From Corynebacterium cystitidis (GTDB lineage: Bacteria; Actinomycetota; Actinomycetes; Mycobacteriales; Mycobacteriaceae): a stretch of 64,000 bases of DNA. The translations under genes and the position numbers were made by a program. The notes below the pieces were generated by a model that had not been told where the DNA came from, searched no databases, and was given only the letters and a program-made list of their open reading frames with translations. This document shows, piece after piece, positions 37,236 to 45,604 of this stretch (positions within the stretch are counted from its first letter, which is position 1; each line of letters starts with the position of its first letter). The stretch is from contig NZ_LT906473.1 of the NCBI RefSeq assembly GCF_900187295.1, positions 1,674,001-1,738,000 on the forward strand, in the 5' to 3' direction.

Positions 37236-37331
37236 TTACAGGAAGTTGAAGTGGTCCGCCAACCACGCGACATTAACTACTGTGTTCACCAGGTAAGCCA
37301 GGTCCACCAGTGCAGAAGAAAGTGCGAACAT
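37236..37331 (-). CDS. 31-aa hydrophobic peptide gene
   Basis: ATG at 37331, placed 5 nt after a perfect AAGGAG, opens 31 codons ending TAA 37238-37236; a strong terminator follows 18 nt later. The peptide starts MFALSSALVDLAYLVNT and ends WLADHFNFL: mostly hydrophobic, two Asp, no Lys or Arg, net negative. The length and character recall the very small alpha-helical porin-type proteins (PorA/PorH) and other short membrane peptides of Corynebacteriales, but I see no firm homology; a type I toxin-like or leader peptide are other options. It lies in the IS island between istB and IS256 fragments, so it may be part of the imported DNA or an original gene. Confidence 0.65.
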   Translation of the reverse strand: MFALSSALVDLAYLVNTVVNVAWLADHFNFL

Positions 37332-37669
37332 AATTGCTCCTTATAGTGTCATGATCTTTTCAGTACGGACAACGAAATTTTACACCACACGTTTCAAGTA
37401 CGCCGGCTAATCGTTGATTCTCGATCGGATCTTGTGTGAAAGCCAGCACTAAACCTGGGCTCTGAGTGCGCTGAGCCCTTGAGTGTGGAGATCACACTGT
37501 GGAGATAAGCGCGTCGTACACGATTACAGCTGCAACACGCCACGGTTGCGTCTTTTAGTGTGGTGTATCTAGATCCTGCGGTGTGCGGCGTGCCGGTGTA
37601 GATGACGGCGGCCATCGCAGGTACCTTTCAAATCAACTCCTACATCTTCTCGAAAGGATAAACACTGCG
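37332..37669. other. promoter of the 31-aa gene and left part of IS256-type remnant
   Basis: The first 60 bp are AT rich and must hold the minus-strand promoter of the 31-aa gene. The rest (37400-37669) has no convincing ORF and probably includes the left end of the IS256-type element whose transposase starts at 37670. Confidence 0.4.
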
Positions 37670-37951
37670 ATGACCGCTAGCCCTCATCATATCGACCCGA
37701 CGGCGTATCTTGAAGAATGGCTTACTCAAGCTTCCCCGGACTTGATGCGCGATATGCTGACGAAATTCATTATCCAAATACTGTCTGCCCCGGCTGACAC
37801 GATCTTTGGGGCGGAGTATGCCACCGTCTCAGCAGAGCGCGTCAATTCCCGTAATGGGTACCGTCACCGCCAATTCGATACCAGGGTTGGCAGCATCGAT
37901 GTGGCGATCCTGAAGCTGCGTACCGGGTCCTTCTTCCCCGACTGGCTGCTA
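37670..37951 (+). pseudogene. IS256-family transposase, N-terminal fragment
   Basis: About 94 residues from ATG 37670: DPTAYLEEWLTQASPDLMRD, FIIQILSAPADTIFGAEYAT, then the family signature RVNSRNGYRHRQFDTRVG and VAILKLRTGSFFPDWLL. It is cut at DWLL by the left end of an IS630-type copy (TA at 37950-37951), so the DDE core is gone. Confidence 0.82.
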
Positions 37952-38236
37952 GTGTAGGGTCCTGTATATAGGTTTGTGGTGTGGTAGTTTTGGTGTATGT
38001 CACATGCTGTTGCCGCGCTTGAGGTTACTGAACAGCAACGTCAGGGTTTAGAAGAAATCGCGTCATCTCCGTCTCGTCCGTATCGGGAGGTGATTCGTGC
38101 CAAAGCCTTGCTTGCTGCCTGTGATGGGGTGGCTAGTCTTGAGATTGCCAGGCGGTGTGATGTTTCGGCGGTCACTGTTAGGGCGTGGTGTCGGCATTTC
38201 CAGCAGCACGGTTTAAATAACTTCGGTGCGGTAGCA
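37952..38236 (+). mobile_element. truncated IS630-family copy inside the IS256 remnant
   Basis: GTGTAGGGTCCTGTA at 37952 is the same terminal sequence as the right end of the complete element (38514-39671), preceded by TA. A transposase frame (37997-38245) matches the first 80 residues of the full transposase with four or five changes, then diverges after NNFGAVA at about 38236. The other end is missing, which indicates a deletion or recombination after insertion. Confidence 0.8.
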
Positions 38237-38513
38237 CATCGTTAAAGAGTAATTTGAAGAACAATTGCCGCGCAACGTACTCGAATGGACCCACTCTCGC
38301 ATCATGTTTAGCAACCGCTGAAGTGTATTGGGGTGTCGTCCGCGGCGCTCATATGTTCAGTTCATGCGCATAGCGAGTAAGGGGTGCGTAATGAGGTATA
38401 TTCCACTCGCTACAAACGCGACAGGAATCCTGGGTGGTGTCCTGCTGTCGTGGTTTGCGTTGAGCGTTGATGCACCTTTGAATGCGGTCGACTACCTGGC
38501 ACTCTTGCCGCTA

Positions 38514-39671
38514 GTGTAGAGTCCTTTAATTGTGTTTCTGGTTAGTGGTGGATTCAAGGGTGGTGCGTGCGCGGTTGATTGTGGCCAGGATGGTTTCTGC
38601 GTCTTTAACCCAGGTAAAGGGTGTGGGGTTTATGTTGCGGTGGTTGATCCAGTCCATGATCTTGTGTTCGAGGTCGGCTACCGAGTGGAAGGCTTGATTG
38701 CGGATGACTTTGTCGGTCAGGATGCCGAAGAATCGTTCGACCTGGTTAAGCCATGATGACGAGGTGGGAGTGAAGTGGAAAACAAACCGTGGATGTTTAT
38801 CGAGCCAGGCTTTGATGTTGGAGTGTTTGTGAGTGGCGTAGTTATCTAACACGATATGAACACCGAGTTCGTCTGGCACTGTGGCATCAATCTGGCGGAG
38901 GAAGGTGAGAAATTCCTGGTTACGGTGTCGTTTGGTGGTCTGTGCGATCACTTTTCCGGTGGCGGTATCTAGTGCTGCAAACAGGGTGGAGGTGCCGTGT
39001 CGTTTGTAGTCATGGGTCATTGTTCCTGCACGTCCCGGTTTTAATGGTAGTGATGGTTGTGTGCGATCTAAGGCTTGGATAGAGGATTTTTCATCCACAC
39101 ACAACACGACAGCTTTTTCTGGGGGATTAAGATAAAGACCTACGATATCGACGAGTTTCTCTGTAAACTCCGGGTCGTTCGACAGTTTAAATATATCGGT
39201 ACGATGCGGTGTAATACCTAAGGATTTCCAGATCTTCGCCACTGTTGACTTACTCATCCCGCAGGCAGCGGCCATGGTTCGCACACTCCACCGGCTATCA
39301 CCACCCGGTGGTTCTGAGTTAAACAGCATCTCCAGCATGGAGATATAGTCCTCGTTACTATAGGTCGGTTTCCGTCCCCGACCAGGTGCTACCGCACCGA
39401 AGTTATTTAAACCGTGCTGCTGGAAATGCCGACGCCACGCCCTAACAGTGACCGCCGAGACATCACACCGCCTGGCAATCTCAAGATTAGCCACCCCATC
39501 ACAGGCAGCAAGCAAGGCTTTGGCACGAATCACCTCCCGGTATGGACGAGACGGAGATGACGCGATTTCTTCTAAAGCCTGACGTTGCTGTTCAGTAACC
39601 TCAAGCGCGGCAGCAGCATGTGACATACACCAAAACTACCACACCACAAACCTATTTACAGGACCCTACAC
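38514..39671 (-). mobile_element. complete IS630-family insertion sequence, 1158 bp
   Basis: Terminal inverted repeats are GTGTAGAGTCCT (38514) and GTGTAGGGTCCT (read inward from 39671). Both ends are flanked by TA (38512-38513 and 39672-39673), the target duplication of the IS630/Tc1-mariner group. It contains one full transposase gene. Confidence 0.92.
38526..39626 (-). CDS. IS630-family transposase
   Basis: A 366-aa transposase with an N-terminal HTH (RSEVIRAKAL-like: REVIRAKALLAACDG, then NLEIARRCDVSAVTVRAW), a winged-helix part (SKSTVAKIWKSLGITPHR) and the DDE catalytic core: VLCVDEKSSIQALDRTQ with the first Asp, HIVLDNYATHKHSNIKAW with the second, and TSSSWLNQVERFFGIL with the final Glu. 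All three acidic residues are present, so it could be active. A truncated second copy lies 0.5 kb upstream. Confidence 0.93.
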   Translation of the reverse strand: MSHAAAALEVTEQQRQALEEIASSPSRPYREVIRAKALLAACDGVANLEIARRCDVSAVTVRAWRRHFQQHGLNNFGAVAPGRGRKPTYSNEDYISMLEMLFNSEPPGGDSRWSVRTMAAACGMSKSTVAKIWKSLGITPHRTDIFKLSNDPEFTEKLVDIVGLYLNPPEKAVVLCVDEKSSIQALDRTQPSLPLKPGRAGTMTHDYKRHGTSTLFAALDTATGKVIAQTTKRHRNQEFLTFLRQIDATVPDELGVHIVLDNYATHKHSNIKAWLDKHPRFVFHFTPTSSSWLNQVERFFGILTDKVIRNQAFHSVADLEHKIMDWINHRNINPTPFTWVKDAETILATINRARTTLESTTNQKHN

Positions 39672-39950
39672 TAGCGTTCTATCTTCTGCTCGCTGTTGTT
39701 GGTATCGTGTGTGCTTTTAAAGTGCCAGGTGTACGTGTCGAGAGTTTCCTCTACTCGACTTTTATGACACTTAACCTCGCCGTCATCGGCTCGTTCTACA
39801 TCTTTACTGACCCCACAACGATTAACGTTTTTGGATTCCTAGCTATTGTGATTGGACTTCTTGGCGCGCCTGCAGTGTTCATATCCCGTAGCACTGAGAC
39901 AAACTAAGCTAAAGGCTTTTAGGATACGGAATTGACGGAGCCTGTTGGGG

Positions 39951-40025
39951 TTACCCGCGACCTGCCCACGTGGCCGCGAACTCCTCCGCCGCCCGGCGGC
40001 GCTCATTATCCGTCGAAGCACTCAT
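39951..40025 (-). pseudogene. N-terminal stub of the DNA methyltransferase
   Basis: ATG 40025 opens 24 codons, MSASTDNERRRAAEEFAATW then AGRG and TAA. This is how large class I SAM-dependent restriction methylases begin (EEFAATWAGRGYEK...FW). Together with the C-terminal piece at 35872-36237 on the same strand it brackets the IS island. Confidence 0.55.
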
Positions 40026-40107
40026 GTCCAACATCCTAGCCACCCGCTGTGCACAGCTTTTGCTTTACGACGGCTTCCCCCCCTCAGCACAGGCCACGCA
40101 CAGCGCA

Positions 40108-40150
40108 GAAAAACACCCGGGCACTTCCGTGTAAGGAGTGGCCGGGTGCT
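40108..40150 (-). terminator. terminator of mctBC
   Basis: On the minus strand GCACCCGGCCACTCC pairs with GGAAGTGCCCGGGTG and runs into TTTTT (plus-strand A run ending 40113). The plus-strand reading also folds, but has few T residues. Confidence 0.82.
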
Positions 40151-40181
40151 TCTCTTGAACCGGAGTCGAGTGGTTCAAGCT

Positions 40182-41852
40182 TTAGTGGTCGACTGGCTTT
40201 TCCACACCGACGCCCGTTAGCGAGCGAACTTCCATCTCGGATGCGAGGTGATCCAAATTATCAGGCTTGCCAACGTAGGTACCAATGATGCCTGCCAAAA
40301 AGCCCAGCGGAATGGAGATGATACCCGGGCTGGTCAGCGGGAAGATGGACCAGTCAGCACCGGGGAACATCGAGGTGTCAGCACCGGAGACTGCTGGCGA
40401 AAGGAAGATCAGCACCAGAGCGGAGATTAAGCCGGTGTACATGGAAGCCACAGCACCGGTGGTGTTAAACCTACGCCAGTACAGGGAGAACAGGATGGTT
40501 GGCAGGTTCGCAGACGCCGCGATTGCGAAGGCCAAGGAGACCAAGAAGGCCACATTCTGCTGCATTGCCAGGATGCCCAGGATAATCGAGACCACGCCGA
40601 TCACAACCACGGTGATACGTGAGACTCGGACCTGCTCGGCCTCGGAGGACTGTCCGTCGCGAAGCACTGCGTCGTAGATATCGTGTGCAACGGAAGCAGA
40701 GGCGGTAATCGCAAGGCCCGCCACCACGGCCAGCACCGTTGCAAACGCCACCGCGGAGATCAGCGCCATAAAGATCGAGCCACCGAGTTCGAACGCCAGC
40801 AGCGGTGCCGCCGCGTTCGCACCACCAGGGGCAGCGAGGATCCGGTCTGGGCCAACAAGACCTCCAGCTGCGTAGCCAAGCACCAAGGTCATCAGGTAGA
40901 ACGCGCCAATTAAGACAATTGCCCACGTCACAGACTTACGGGCCTCAGTAGCGGTAGGAACCGTGTAAAAGCGCATCAAAACGTGCGGCAAACCAGCGGT
41001 ACCAAGCACCAGAGACAGTCCCAAAGAGACGAAGTCCAGCTGCTGGGTCGCGCTGCCACCATACTTCAACCCCGGCTTCAAAATGTCCGCTGCCTCATAC
41101 CCCTGCTGCTTGATGTACTCGGACGCGGCATGGGTATTGATTGCAGAGTCGAACAATGCCCCGAAACCACCCCTGACGGCCACGAAAACCAACACAGTCA
41201 TGATGGCAACGCCACCGACCAACAGCACAGCCTTGATCATCTGAACATAGGTGGTGCCTTTCATGCCGCCGATCAAAACGTAAGCGATCATGATGACACC
41301 GACAATGGCAACACAGATTGCCTGGGCGGTGAAGCTGTGAAGGTTCAGCAAAACGGACACCAGTGAACCTGCACCGGCCATCTGCGCGATCAAGTAGAAC
41401 AGAGACACGAACAAAGTGCCAAAGGCAGCAGCCACACGAACTGGCTTCTGCTTTAAGCGGAACGACAACACGTCCGCCATGGTGAATCGGCCAACATTAC
41501 GCAGTGGCTCCGCAACCAAAAGCAGCGCGACGAGCCACGCAACGAAAAACCCGATGGAATACAGGAAACCGTCATAACCATTCAGGGCGATGGCACCGAC
41601 GATACCAAGGAAGGATGCCGCCGACAGGTAGTCACCTGCGATCGCCAGGCCATTTTGAGTTCCGGTAAATGTTGCACCACCAGTGTAGAAGTCAGAAGCT
41701 TCCTTGGTGGTCTTGCCAGCCCTAGATACAACTGCGAGGGTAACGATGATGAAGACCGCGAAAACCGCGATATTCAGGATGGGGTTACCGGCAGAAGCTG
41801 CCTCGGCTTCTTGTGCGAGGTGAACAACGTTCACGGTATTAACGGTGCTCAT
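40182..41852 (-). CDS. mctC: monocarboxylate (acetate/pyruvate/propionate) symporter, MctC-type
   Basis: A 556-aa solute:sodium symporter family protein with about 13 TMs. It has ASDFYTGGATFTGTQNGLAI, GDYLSAASFLGIVGAIALNG, FGTLFVSLFYLIAQMAGAGS, TAGLPHVLMRFYTV and SASVAHDIYDAVL, all ActP/MctC marks. In C. glutamicum MctC imports pyruvate, acetate and propionate. It is preceded by the DUF485 partner 3 nt upstream and followed by a strong terminator. The gene suits regrowth on acids or acetate produced through phosphoketolase. Confidence 0.95.
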   Translation of the reverse strand: MSTVNTVNVVHLAQEAEAASAGNPILNIAVFAVFIIVTLAVVSRAGKTTKEASDFYTGGATFTGTQNGLAIAGDYLSAASFLGIVGAIALNGYDGFLYSIGFFVAWLVALLLVAEPLRNVGRFTMADVLSFRLKQKPVRVAAAFGTLFVSLFYLIAQMAGAGSLVSVLLNLHSFTAQAICVAIVGVIMIAYVLIGGMKGTTYVQMIKAVLLVGGVAIMTVLVFVAVRGGFGALFDSAINTHAASEYIKQQGYEAADILKPGLKYGGSATQQLDFVSLGLSLVLGTAGLPHVLMRFYTVPTATEARKSVTWAIVLIGAFYLMTLVLGYAAGGLVGPDRILAAPGGANAAAPLLAFELGGSIFMALISAVAFATVLAVVAGLAITASASVAHDIYDAVLRDGQSSEAEQVRVSRITVVVIGVVSIILGILAMQQNVAFLVSLAFAIAASANLPTILFSLYWRRFNTTGAVASMYTGLISALVLIFLSPAVSGADTSMFPGADWSIFPLTSPGIISIPLGFLAGIIGTYVGKPDNLDHLASEMEVRSLTGVGVEKPVDH

Positions 41853-41855
41853 TGT

Positions 41856-42197
41856 TTAGCCCTCCATTTCTTCACGGATCGCGGCCGCCTGCGGCTCAAT
41901 ATTCTTGTTGGCATACACCACGTAAATCCAGGTGATCAGGAAGGTGGTGAAAAACTGGGCCAGGCCCAGCCACAGGCCTATGTTCAGGCCGAGGAACGGC
42001 TGCGCCATCGCATCTGGGAAGTAGGTGGCAACGAGCACGTAAAAAAGGAACCACACGAAAAACAGCACAGACACCGGGAAGGTGAACTGGCGGTAGGTTC
42101 GACGCAGCTTTTGAAACTGCGGACTTTTCTGCATGGCAATGAATTCTTCAGAGGTGGGTTCCCTTCGGGACACACCTGCTGCCGGTGGATTTGTCAC
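41856..42197 (-). CDS. DUF485 membrane protein, partner of MctC
   Basis: A 113-aa protein with two TM helices (TFPVSVLFFVWFLFYVLVAT and NIGLWLGLAQFFTTFLITWI) and conserved short ends (EEFIAMQKSPQFQKLRR), typical of the YjcH/DUF485 protein that precedes ActP/MctC. GTG 42197 follows AAGGAG at ideal spacing; the longer frame from 42236 is not needed. It forms an operon with mctC. Confidence 0.9.
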   Translation of the reverse strand: MTNPPAAGVSRREPTSEEFIAMQKSPQFQKLRRTYRQFTFPVSVLFFVWFLFYVLVATYFPDAMAQPFLGLNIGLWLGLAQFFTTFLITWIYVVYANKNIEPQAAAIREEMEG

Positions 42198-42389
42198 AAT
42201 CGACTCCTTATATCTTGTGAAATCTCTAAACTTCACTATCCAAGAAAGTTACATGGCTCACATTGCAAGGTCGATCAAATTGACTCGCTAACCGGTAATT
42301 AACTAAATTAGCTACCCCCATACAGCCTCATTACCAGCAGATTCTTTAGGTATTACATTCCCCCGGAAGCCCAAACACGCCCTCTTTGC

Positions 42390-42401
42390 AAAGTTTGCGA
42401 A
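42390..42401. promoter_or_regulatory. RamB-like box upstream of mctBC
   Basis: AAAGTTTGCGAA differs at one position from the AAAGTTTGCAAA element bound by RamB at acetate-metabolism genes of C. glutamicum. It lies about 190 bp upstream of the DUF485/mctC start and 110 bp beyond the end of the next gene. A regulatory role is inferred. Confidence 0.45.
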
Positions 42402-42433
42402 GCTGGCTGTGGCGTGGGGCACACATTTCACAT

Positions 42434-43279
42434 CTATGACAAATCACCAGGGAAGGTGCGTGGATCATGAGAAAGGCGCTCCCCCTCGATTCGGGAAAGA
42501 ATTCCCATCTCCTCCCTCGTCAAACGAAAACCCACCGCCCCCATGTTCTCTTCCAATCGCTCCGGGTTCGCCGTTTTAGGAATCACAGAAATGCCCTGCT
42601 GCAAGAGATAGTTCAAAACAACTTGAGCACTCGTCCTCTCATGGCGCGCAGCAATTGCCTTAACGTCAGCATTGTTCAGCACGGTGCCGCGTGCCAGCGG
42701 TGCCCAAGCCTCGGTGACAATCCCTTTGTTTTCGTGGTACGCGCGCAGCTCATCTTGCATAAAGCCGACATGGAGCTCCACCTGGTTCACAACGGGCGTG
42801 ATACCCGTGTGTTCGATCAGCGCATCTAACACTTCCTCATAGAAATTAGCTACACCGAGCGACTGCAACTGCCCCATCCCCTGCAGTCGAGCCATGTCCT
42901 CAAACGCCTGCACATACAGGCCACGCTGCGCCCACGGCCAATGAATCATGTACAGGTCCAAGAACTCCAGCCCCAACTTCCGCAACGACTCCTGGTAGGA
43001 TTCCCCTACCTTGTCCTGTTGGTCATTCCACAGCTTCGTTGTAATGAACAAATCCTCACGAGTGACATCACCGGACTTAATCGCATCCCGGACCGCTTTA
43101 CCTACCGCTTCTTCATTCCCGTAGAACGATGCGGTGTCAATATGGCGGTACCCCAATTCGATAGCATGACGCACCAGTTTTTCAGTGTCGTCGTCGACAA
43201 GCTTGTAGGTACCCAAGCCCAGCTGAGGCATTTCGTAACCGTCATTGAGTTGCAAAGTTGGAATCTGAGGGAGTGTCAT
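42434..43279 (-). CDS. aldo/keto reductase
   Basis: A 281-aa NADPH-dependent AKR. It shows LGLGTYKL, the catalytic tetrad Asp/Tyr/Lys/His in GYRHIDTASFYGNEE, FITTKLW and YMIHWPW, and the cofactor site SVIPKTANPERLEEN. This subgroup includes 2,5-diketo-D-gluconate reductases and methylglyoxal reductases. The start at 43279 follows a GAGGGAG sequence; the upstream frame overlaps a terminator. Substrate unknown. Confidence 0.93.
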   Translation of the reverse strand: MTLPQIPTLQLNDGYEMPQLGLGTYKLVDDDTEKLVRHAIELGYRHIDTASFYGNEEAVGKAVRDAIKSGDVTREDLFITTKLWNDQQDKVGESYQESLRKLGLEFLDLYMIHWPWAQRGLYVQAFEDMARLQGMGQLQSLGVANFYEEVLDALIEHTGITPVVNQVELHVGFMQDELRAYHENKGIVTEAWAPLARGTVLNNADVKAIAARHERTSAQVVLNYLLQQGISVIPKTANPERLEENMGAVGFRLTREEMGILSRIEGERLSHDPRTFPGDLS

Positions 43280-43297
43280 GCCCCCTATTCTGCCAAG

Positions 43298-43345
43298 AAA
43301 AACGCCCGCGCGTTGCAAGTCGCAAGTCAATGCAAGGCACGGGCG
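43298..43345 (-). terminator. terminator of the FKBP gene
   Basis: On the minus strand CGCCCGTGCCTTGCA pairs with TGCAACGCGCGGGCG and is followed by TTTTT. It separates the FKBP gene from the aldo/keto reductase gene. Confidence 0.82.
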
Positions 43346-43364
43346 AATCGTCGATACGCAAGAA

Positions 43365-43724
43365 CTACTTCGCGTCGAGCAGGTCAATCACGAAGATCAA
43401 CGTGCGGCCAGACAACGGGTGGCCACCTCCTGCAGCTCCGTACGCCTTCTCCGGAGGGATGATCAACTGCCGGCGTCCACCCACCCGCATCCCTGGGATA
43501 CCTTCCTGCCAACCGGCAATCAGCCCAGTTAGTGGGAATTCACTGGTTGCTCCGCGGTCCCAGGAAGAGTCAAATTCCTCGCCGGTATCGTAGTCAACGC
43601 CAACATAGTGGACCTCGACCATTCCGCCGGCCCGGGCTTCTGCGCCCTCTCCTCTGACAAGGTCCTCGGTGACCAGCCCGGTCGGTGCTGGCCCCTGGGG
43701 GACGTCGATGGTGGGCTTTTCCAT
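43365..43724 (-). CDS. FKBP-type peptidyl-prolyl isomerase
   Basis: A 119-aa single-domain FKBP without signal peptide: VEVHYVGVDYDTGEEFDSSW, FPLTGLIAGWQEGIPGMRVG, RRQLIIPPEKAYGAAGGG and IFVIDLLDAK. All aromatic pocket residues expected of FKBP12-type proteins are visible. AAGGAG with 8-nt spacing supports ATG 43724. It sits downstream of gltA with its own promoter region (43725-43881). Confidence 0.94.
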   Translation of the reverse strand: MEKPTIDVPQGPAPTGLVTEDLVRGEGAEARAGGMVEVHYVGVDYDTGEEFDSSWDRGATSEFPLTGLIAGWQEGIPGMRVGGRRQLIIPPEKAYGAAGGGHPLSGRTLIFVIDLLDAK

Positions 43725-43881
43725 GGAAAATTCTCCTTGAGTGTGTACGACTTCGTGGCGCATATAAGAAATCCGCCATGAACGTTCGCTCCCCAGTATA
43801 GGGAATTGCAAAGTTCTTGGCGGAATCTAGCAATTAACTAGCAATTAACCTACGGCAGCAGGCTATGTACCTCTCAGTGCA

Positions 43882-45177
43882 TTAGCGCTTCTCGCGAGGG
43901 ACAAACTCGCGCTGTGTCGCACCAGTGTAGATCTGACGTGGGCGGTTGATCTTGGAGTTCATGTCCAACTGCTCGCGGTAGTGAGCAATCCAGCCTGGTA
44001 GGCGACCGATAGCGAACAAGACGGTGAAGAAGTCCGTCGGGAAGCCCATCGCACGGTAGATCAAACCGGTGTAGAAGTCTACGTTCGGGTACAGCTTGCG
44101 GGACACGAAGTAATCGTCGCTCAGCGCGATTTCTTCCAGCTTCATCGCCAGGTCCAGCATCGGGTCGCCACCGAGGTGGTCGATGATCTCGTGTGCGGTC
44201 TCCTTGACAATCGCCGCACGCGGATCGTAATTCTTATAAACGCGGTGGCCAAAGCCCATCAGCCGGACGCCCTTTTCCTTGTTCTTCACACGATTCATGA
44301 AGTCGGTAGCGTCACCACCGTTGTTGTTCTGGATGTCTTCAAGCATCTCTAGAACTGCCTGGTTTGCACCACCGTGCAGAGGACCAGACAAAGCGTTGAT
44401 GCCACCTGCGATCGCAACGAACATATTCGCCTGTGCCGAACCGATCATGCGAACAGTCGAGGTGGAACAGTTCTGCTCGTGGTCAGCATGCAAGATCAGC
44501 AGCTTGTCCAGCGCCTTGACCACAATCGGGTCAACCTCGTATGGCTCAGTTGGGTAACCGAACATCATGCGCAAGAAGTTCTCGCGAGTATTCAGCGAGT
44601 TATCTGGGTACATGTATGGGGACCCCTTGGATGCACGGTACGCGTACGCTGCCAGCATAGGGACCTTAGCCATCAGCCGGACAGTAGCCTTCTCCAGCTG
44701 CTCCTCATCCAGTGGATCCAGCTGATCCTGGTAGTAGGTCGACAAAATGTTCACCGACGATGCCAGAACAGACATCGGATGAGCGTTGCGTGGGAAGACA
44801 TTGAACTGCGCCTTGAAATCCTCATCCAGAAGCGTGTGATGGCGGATTTCCATGTTGAAGTTATGCAGCTCATCCATCGTGGGCAGCTCACCGTTGATCA
44901 AGAGGTAAGCCACCTCGTTGAAGGTAGCGTTGTTAGCCAAGTCCGCAATGTCATAACCACGGTGGCGCAGGATGCCCTCGTCGCCATCAATGTAAGTGAT
45001 CTTCGATTCAGTCGAACCGGTGGACACATAGCCAGGGTCGAAGGTGACCAGGCCGGTCTCCTTCAACATGTTGCCGAGGACAACGCCGTCGTTTCCCTCG
45101 GTGGCCTTCATAATGTCCATTTCGTACTCTTGACCGCCTGGGAGGTGGAGTACTGCCTTGTCGTTTTCAGATGCCAC
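43882..45177 (-). CDS. gltA: citrate synthase
   Basis: GltA condenses acetyl-CoA and oxaloacetate at the entry to the TCA cycle. The 431-aa protein has STESKITYIDGDEGILRHRG, the active-site regions LLILHADHEQNCSTSTVRMI and GPLHGGANQAVLEML, and KLYPNVDFYTGLIY with GHRVYKNYDPRA. It is very close to the C. glutamicum enzyme by eye. The start is set at GTG 45177, after GAAAGG; GTG 45192 in the same frame is the alternative. A 427-bp region to serC holds both promoters. Confidence 0.96.
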   Translation of the reverse strand: MASENDKAVLHLPGGQEYEMDIMKATEGNDGVVLGNMLKETGLVTFDPGYVSTGSTESKITYIDGDEGILRHRGYDIADLANNATFNEVAYLLINGELPTMDELHNFNMEIRHHTLLDEDFKAQFNVFPRNAHPMSVLASSVNILSTYYQDQLDPLDEEQLEKATVRLMAKVPMLAAYAYRASKGSPYMYPDNSLNTRENFLRMMFGYPTEPYEVDPIVVKALDKLLILHADHEQNCSTSTVRMIGSAQANMFVAIAGGINALSGPLHGGANQAVLEMLEDIQNNNGGDATDFMNRVKNKEKGVRLMGFGHRVYKNYDPRAAIVKETAHEIIDHLGGDPMLDLAMKLEEIALSDDYFVSRKLYPNVDFYTGLIYRAMGFPTDFFTVLFAIGRLPGWIAHYREQLDMNSKINRPRQIYTGATQREFVPREKR

Positions 45178-45604
45178 TGTGAACCTTTCCACGTAACCCG
45201 TCGGGCCTTGCCGGTATTGATCGAGGCCTGTTTATTAAGCGACGCTAGCACTTTTCCGGCACGCGTCTCCGGCTTTAATATCCAGTTTAGAATCCAGCAT
45301 TTTCCCATCACTGCTAAATCAGTAAAGATTCTTGTGGTGAGAATTCACTTAAGGTTCCGTTAGTCGATGCTATTGCTCCTGCACGAACTCCATCGAGCTC
45401 CATCGAGCACATAGAACCAGCCCCCACCTTATCAGTTTTTGTGACTAGGGCGACAAACTGTAGGCAATTTCACCCAGTTCACGCAATACCCCCATCCGGG
45501 CGTAGTTGGCACTTCAGAAACAACGAGAGGCCACCCCTACTGGGGCTAAAGTGTTCAATAGTCATGCCCCGATTCAACCGAATGAACTAGAAAGATTTAT
45601 ATCG
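45178..45604. promoter_or_regulatory. divergent region gltA / serC
   Basis: This is 427 bp without a real gene. C-rich patches (GCCCCCACC at about 45420, TACCCCCATC at about 45487) resemble RamA-type AC4-5 motifs known from corynebacterial carbon genes. No hairpin or riboswitch is recognised. Confidence 0.35.

Larger units (their letters stand above)
38391..39907 (+). pseudogene. small membrane protein gene split by IS630-type insertion
   Basis: Removing the IS and one TA copy joins CTCTTGCCGC-TA-GCGTTCTATC in frame and rebuilds a protein of about 118 aa: MRYIPLATNATGILGGVLLS, DYLALLPLAFYLLLAVVGIV, a GVRVESFLYST loop and a last pair of TMs (GFLAIVIGLLGAPAVFIS). It has four predicted TM segments. 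ATG 38391 follows AAGGGG. The function is unknown. Confidence 0.78.

Noticed and set aside
37583..37669. Longer start for the IS256-type transposase
   Set aside because: Residues before the ATG at 37670 do not look like transposase, and AAAGG just upstream supports the shorter form.
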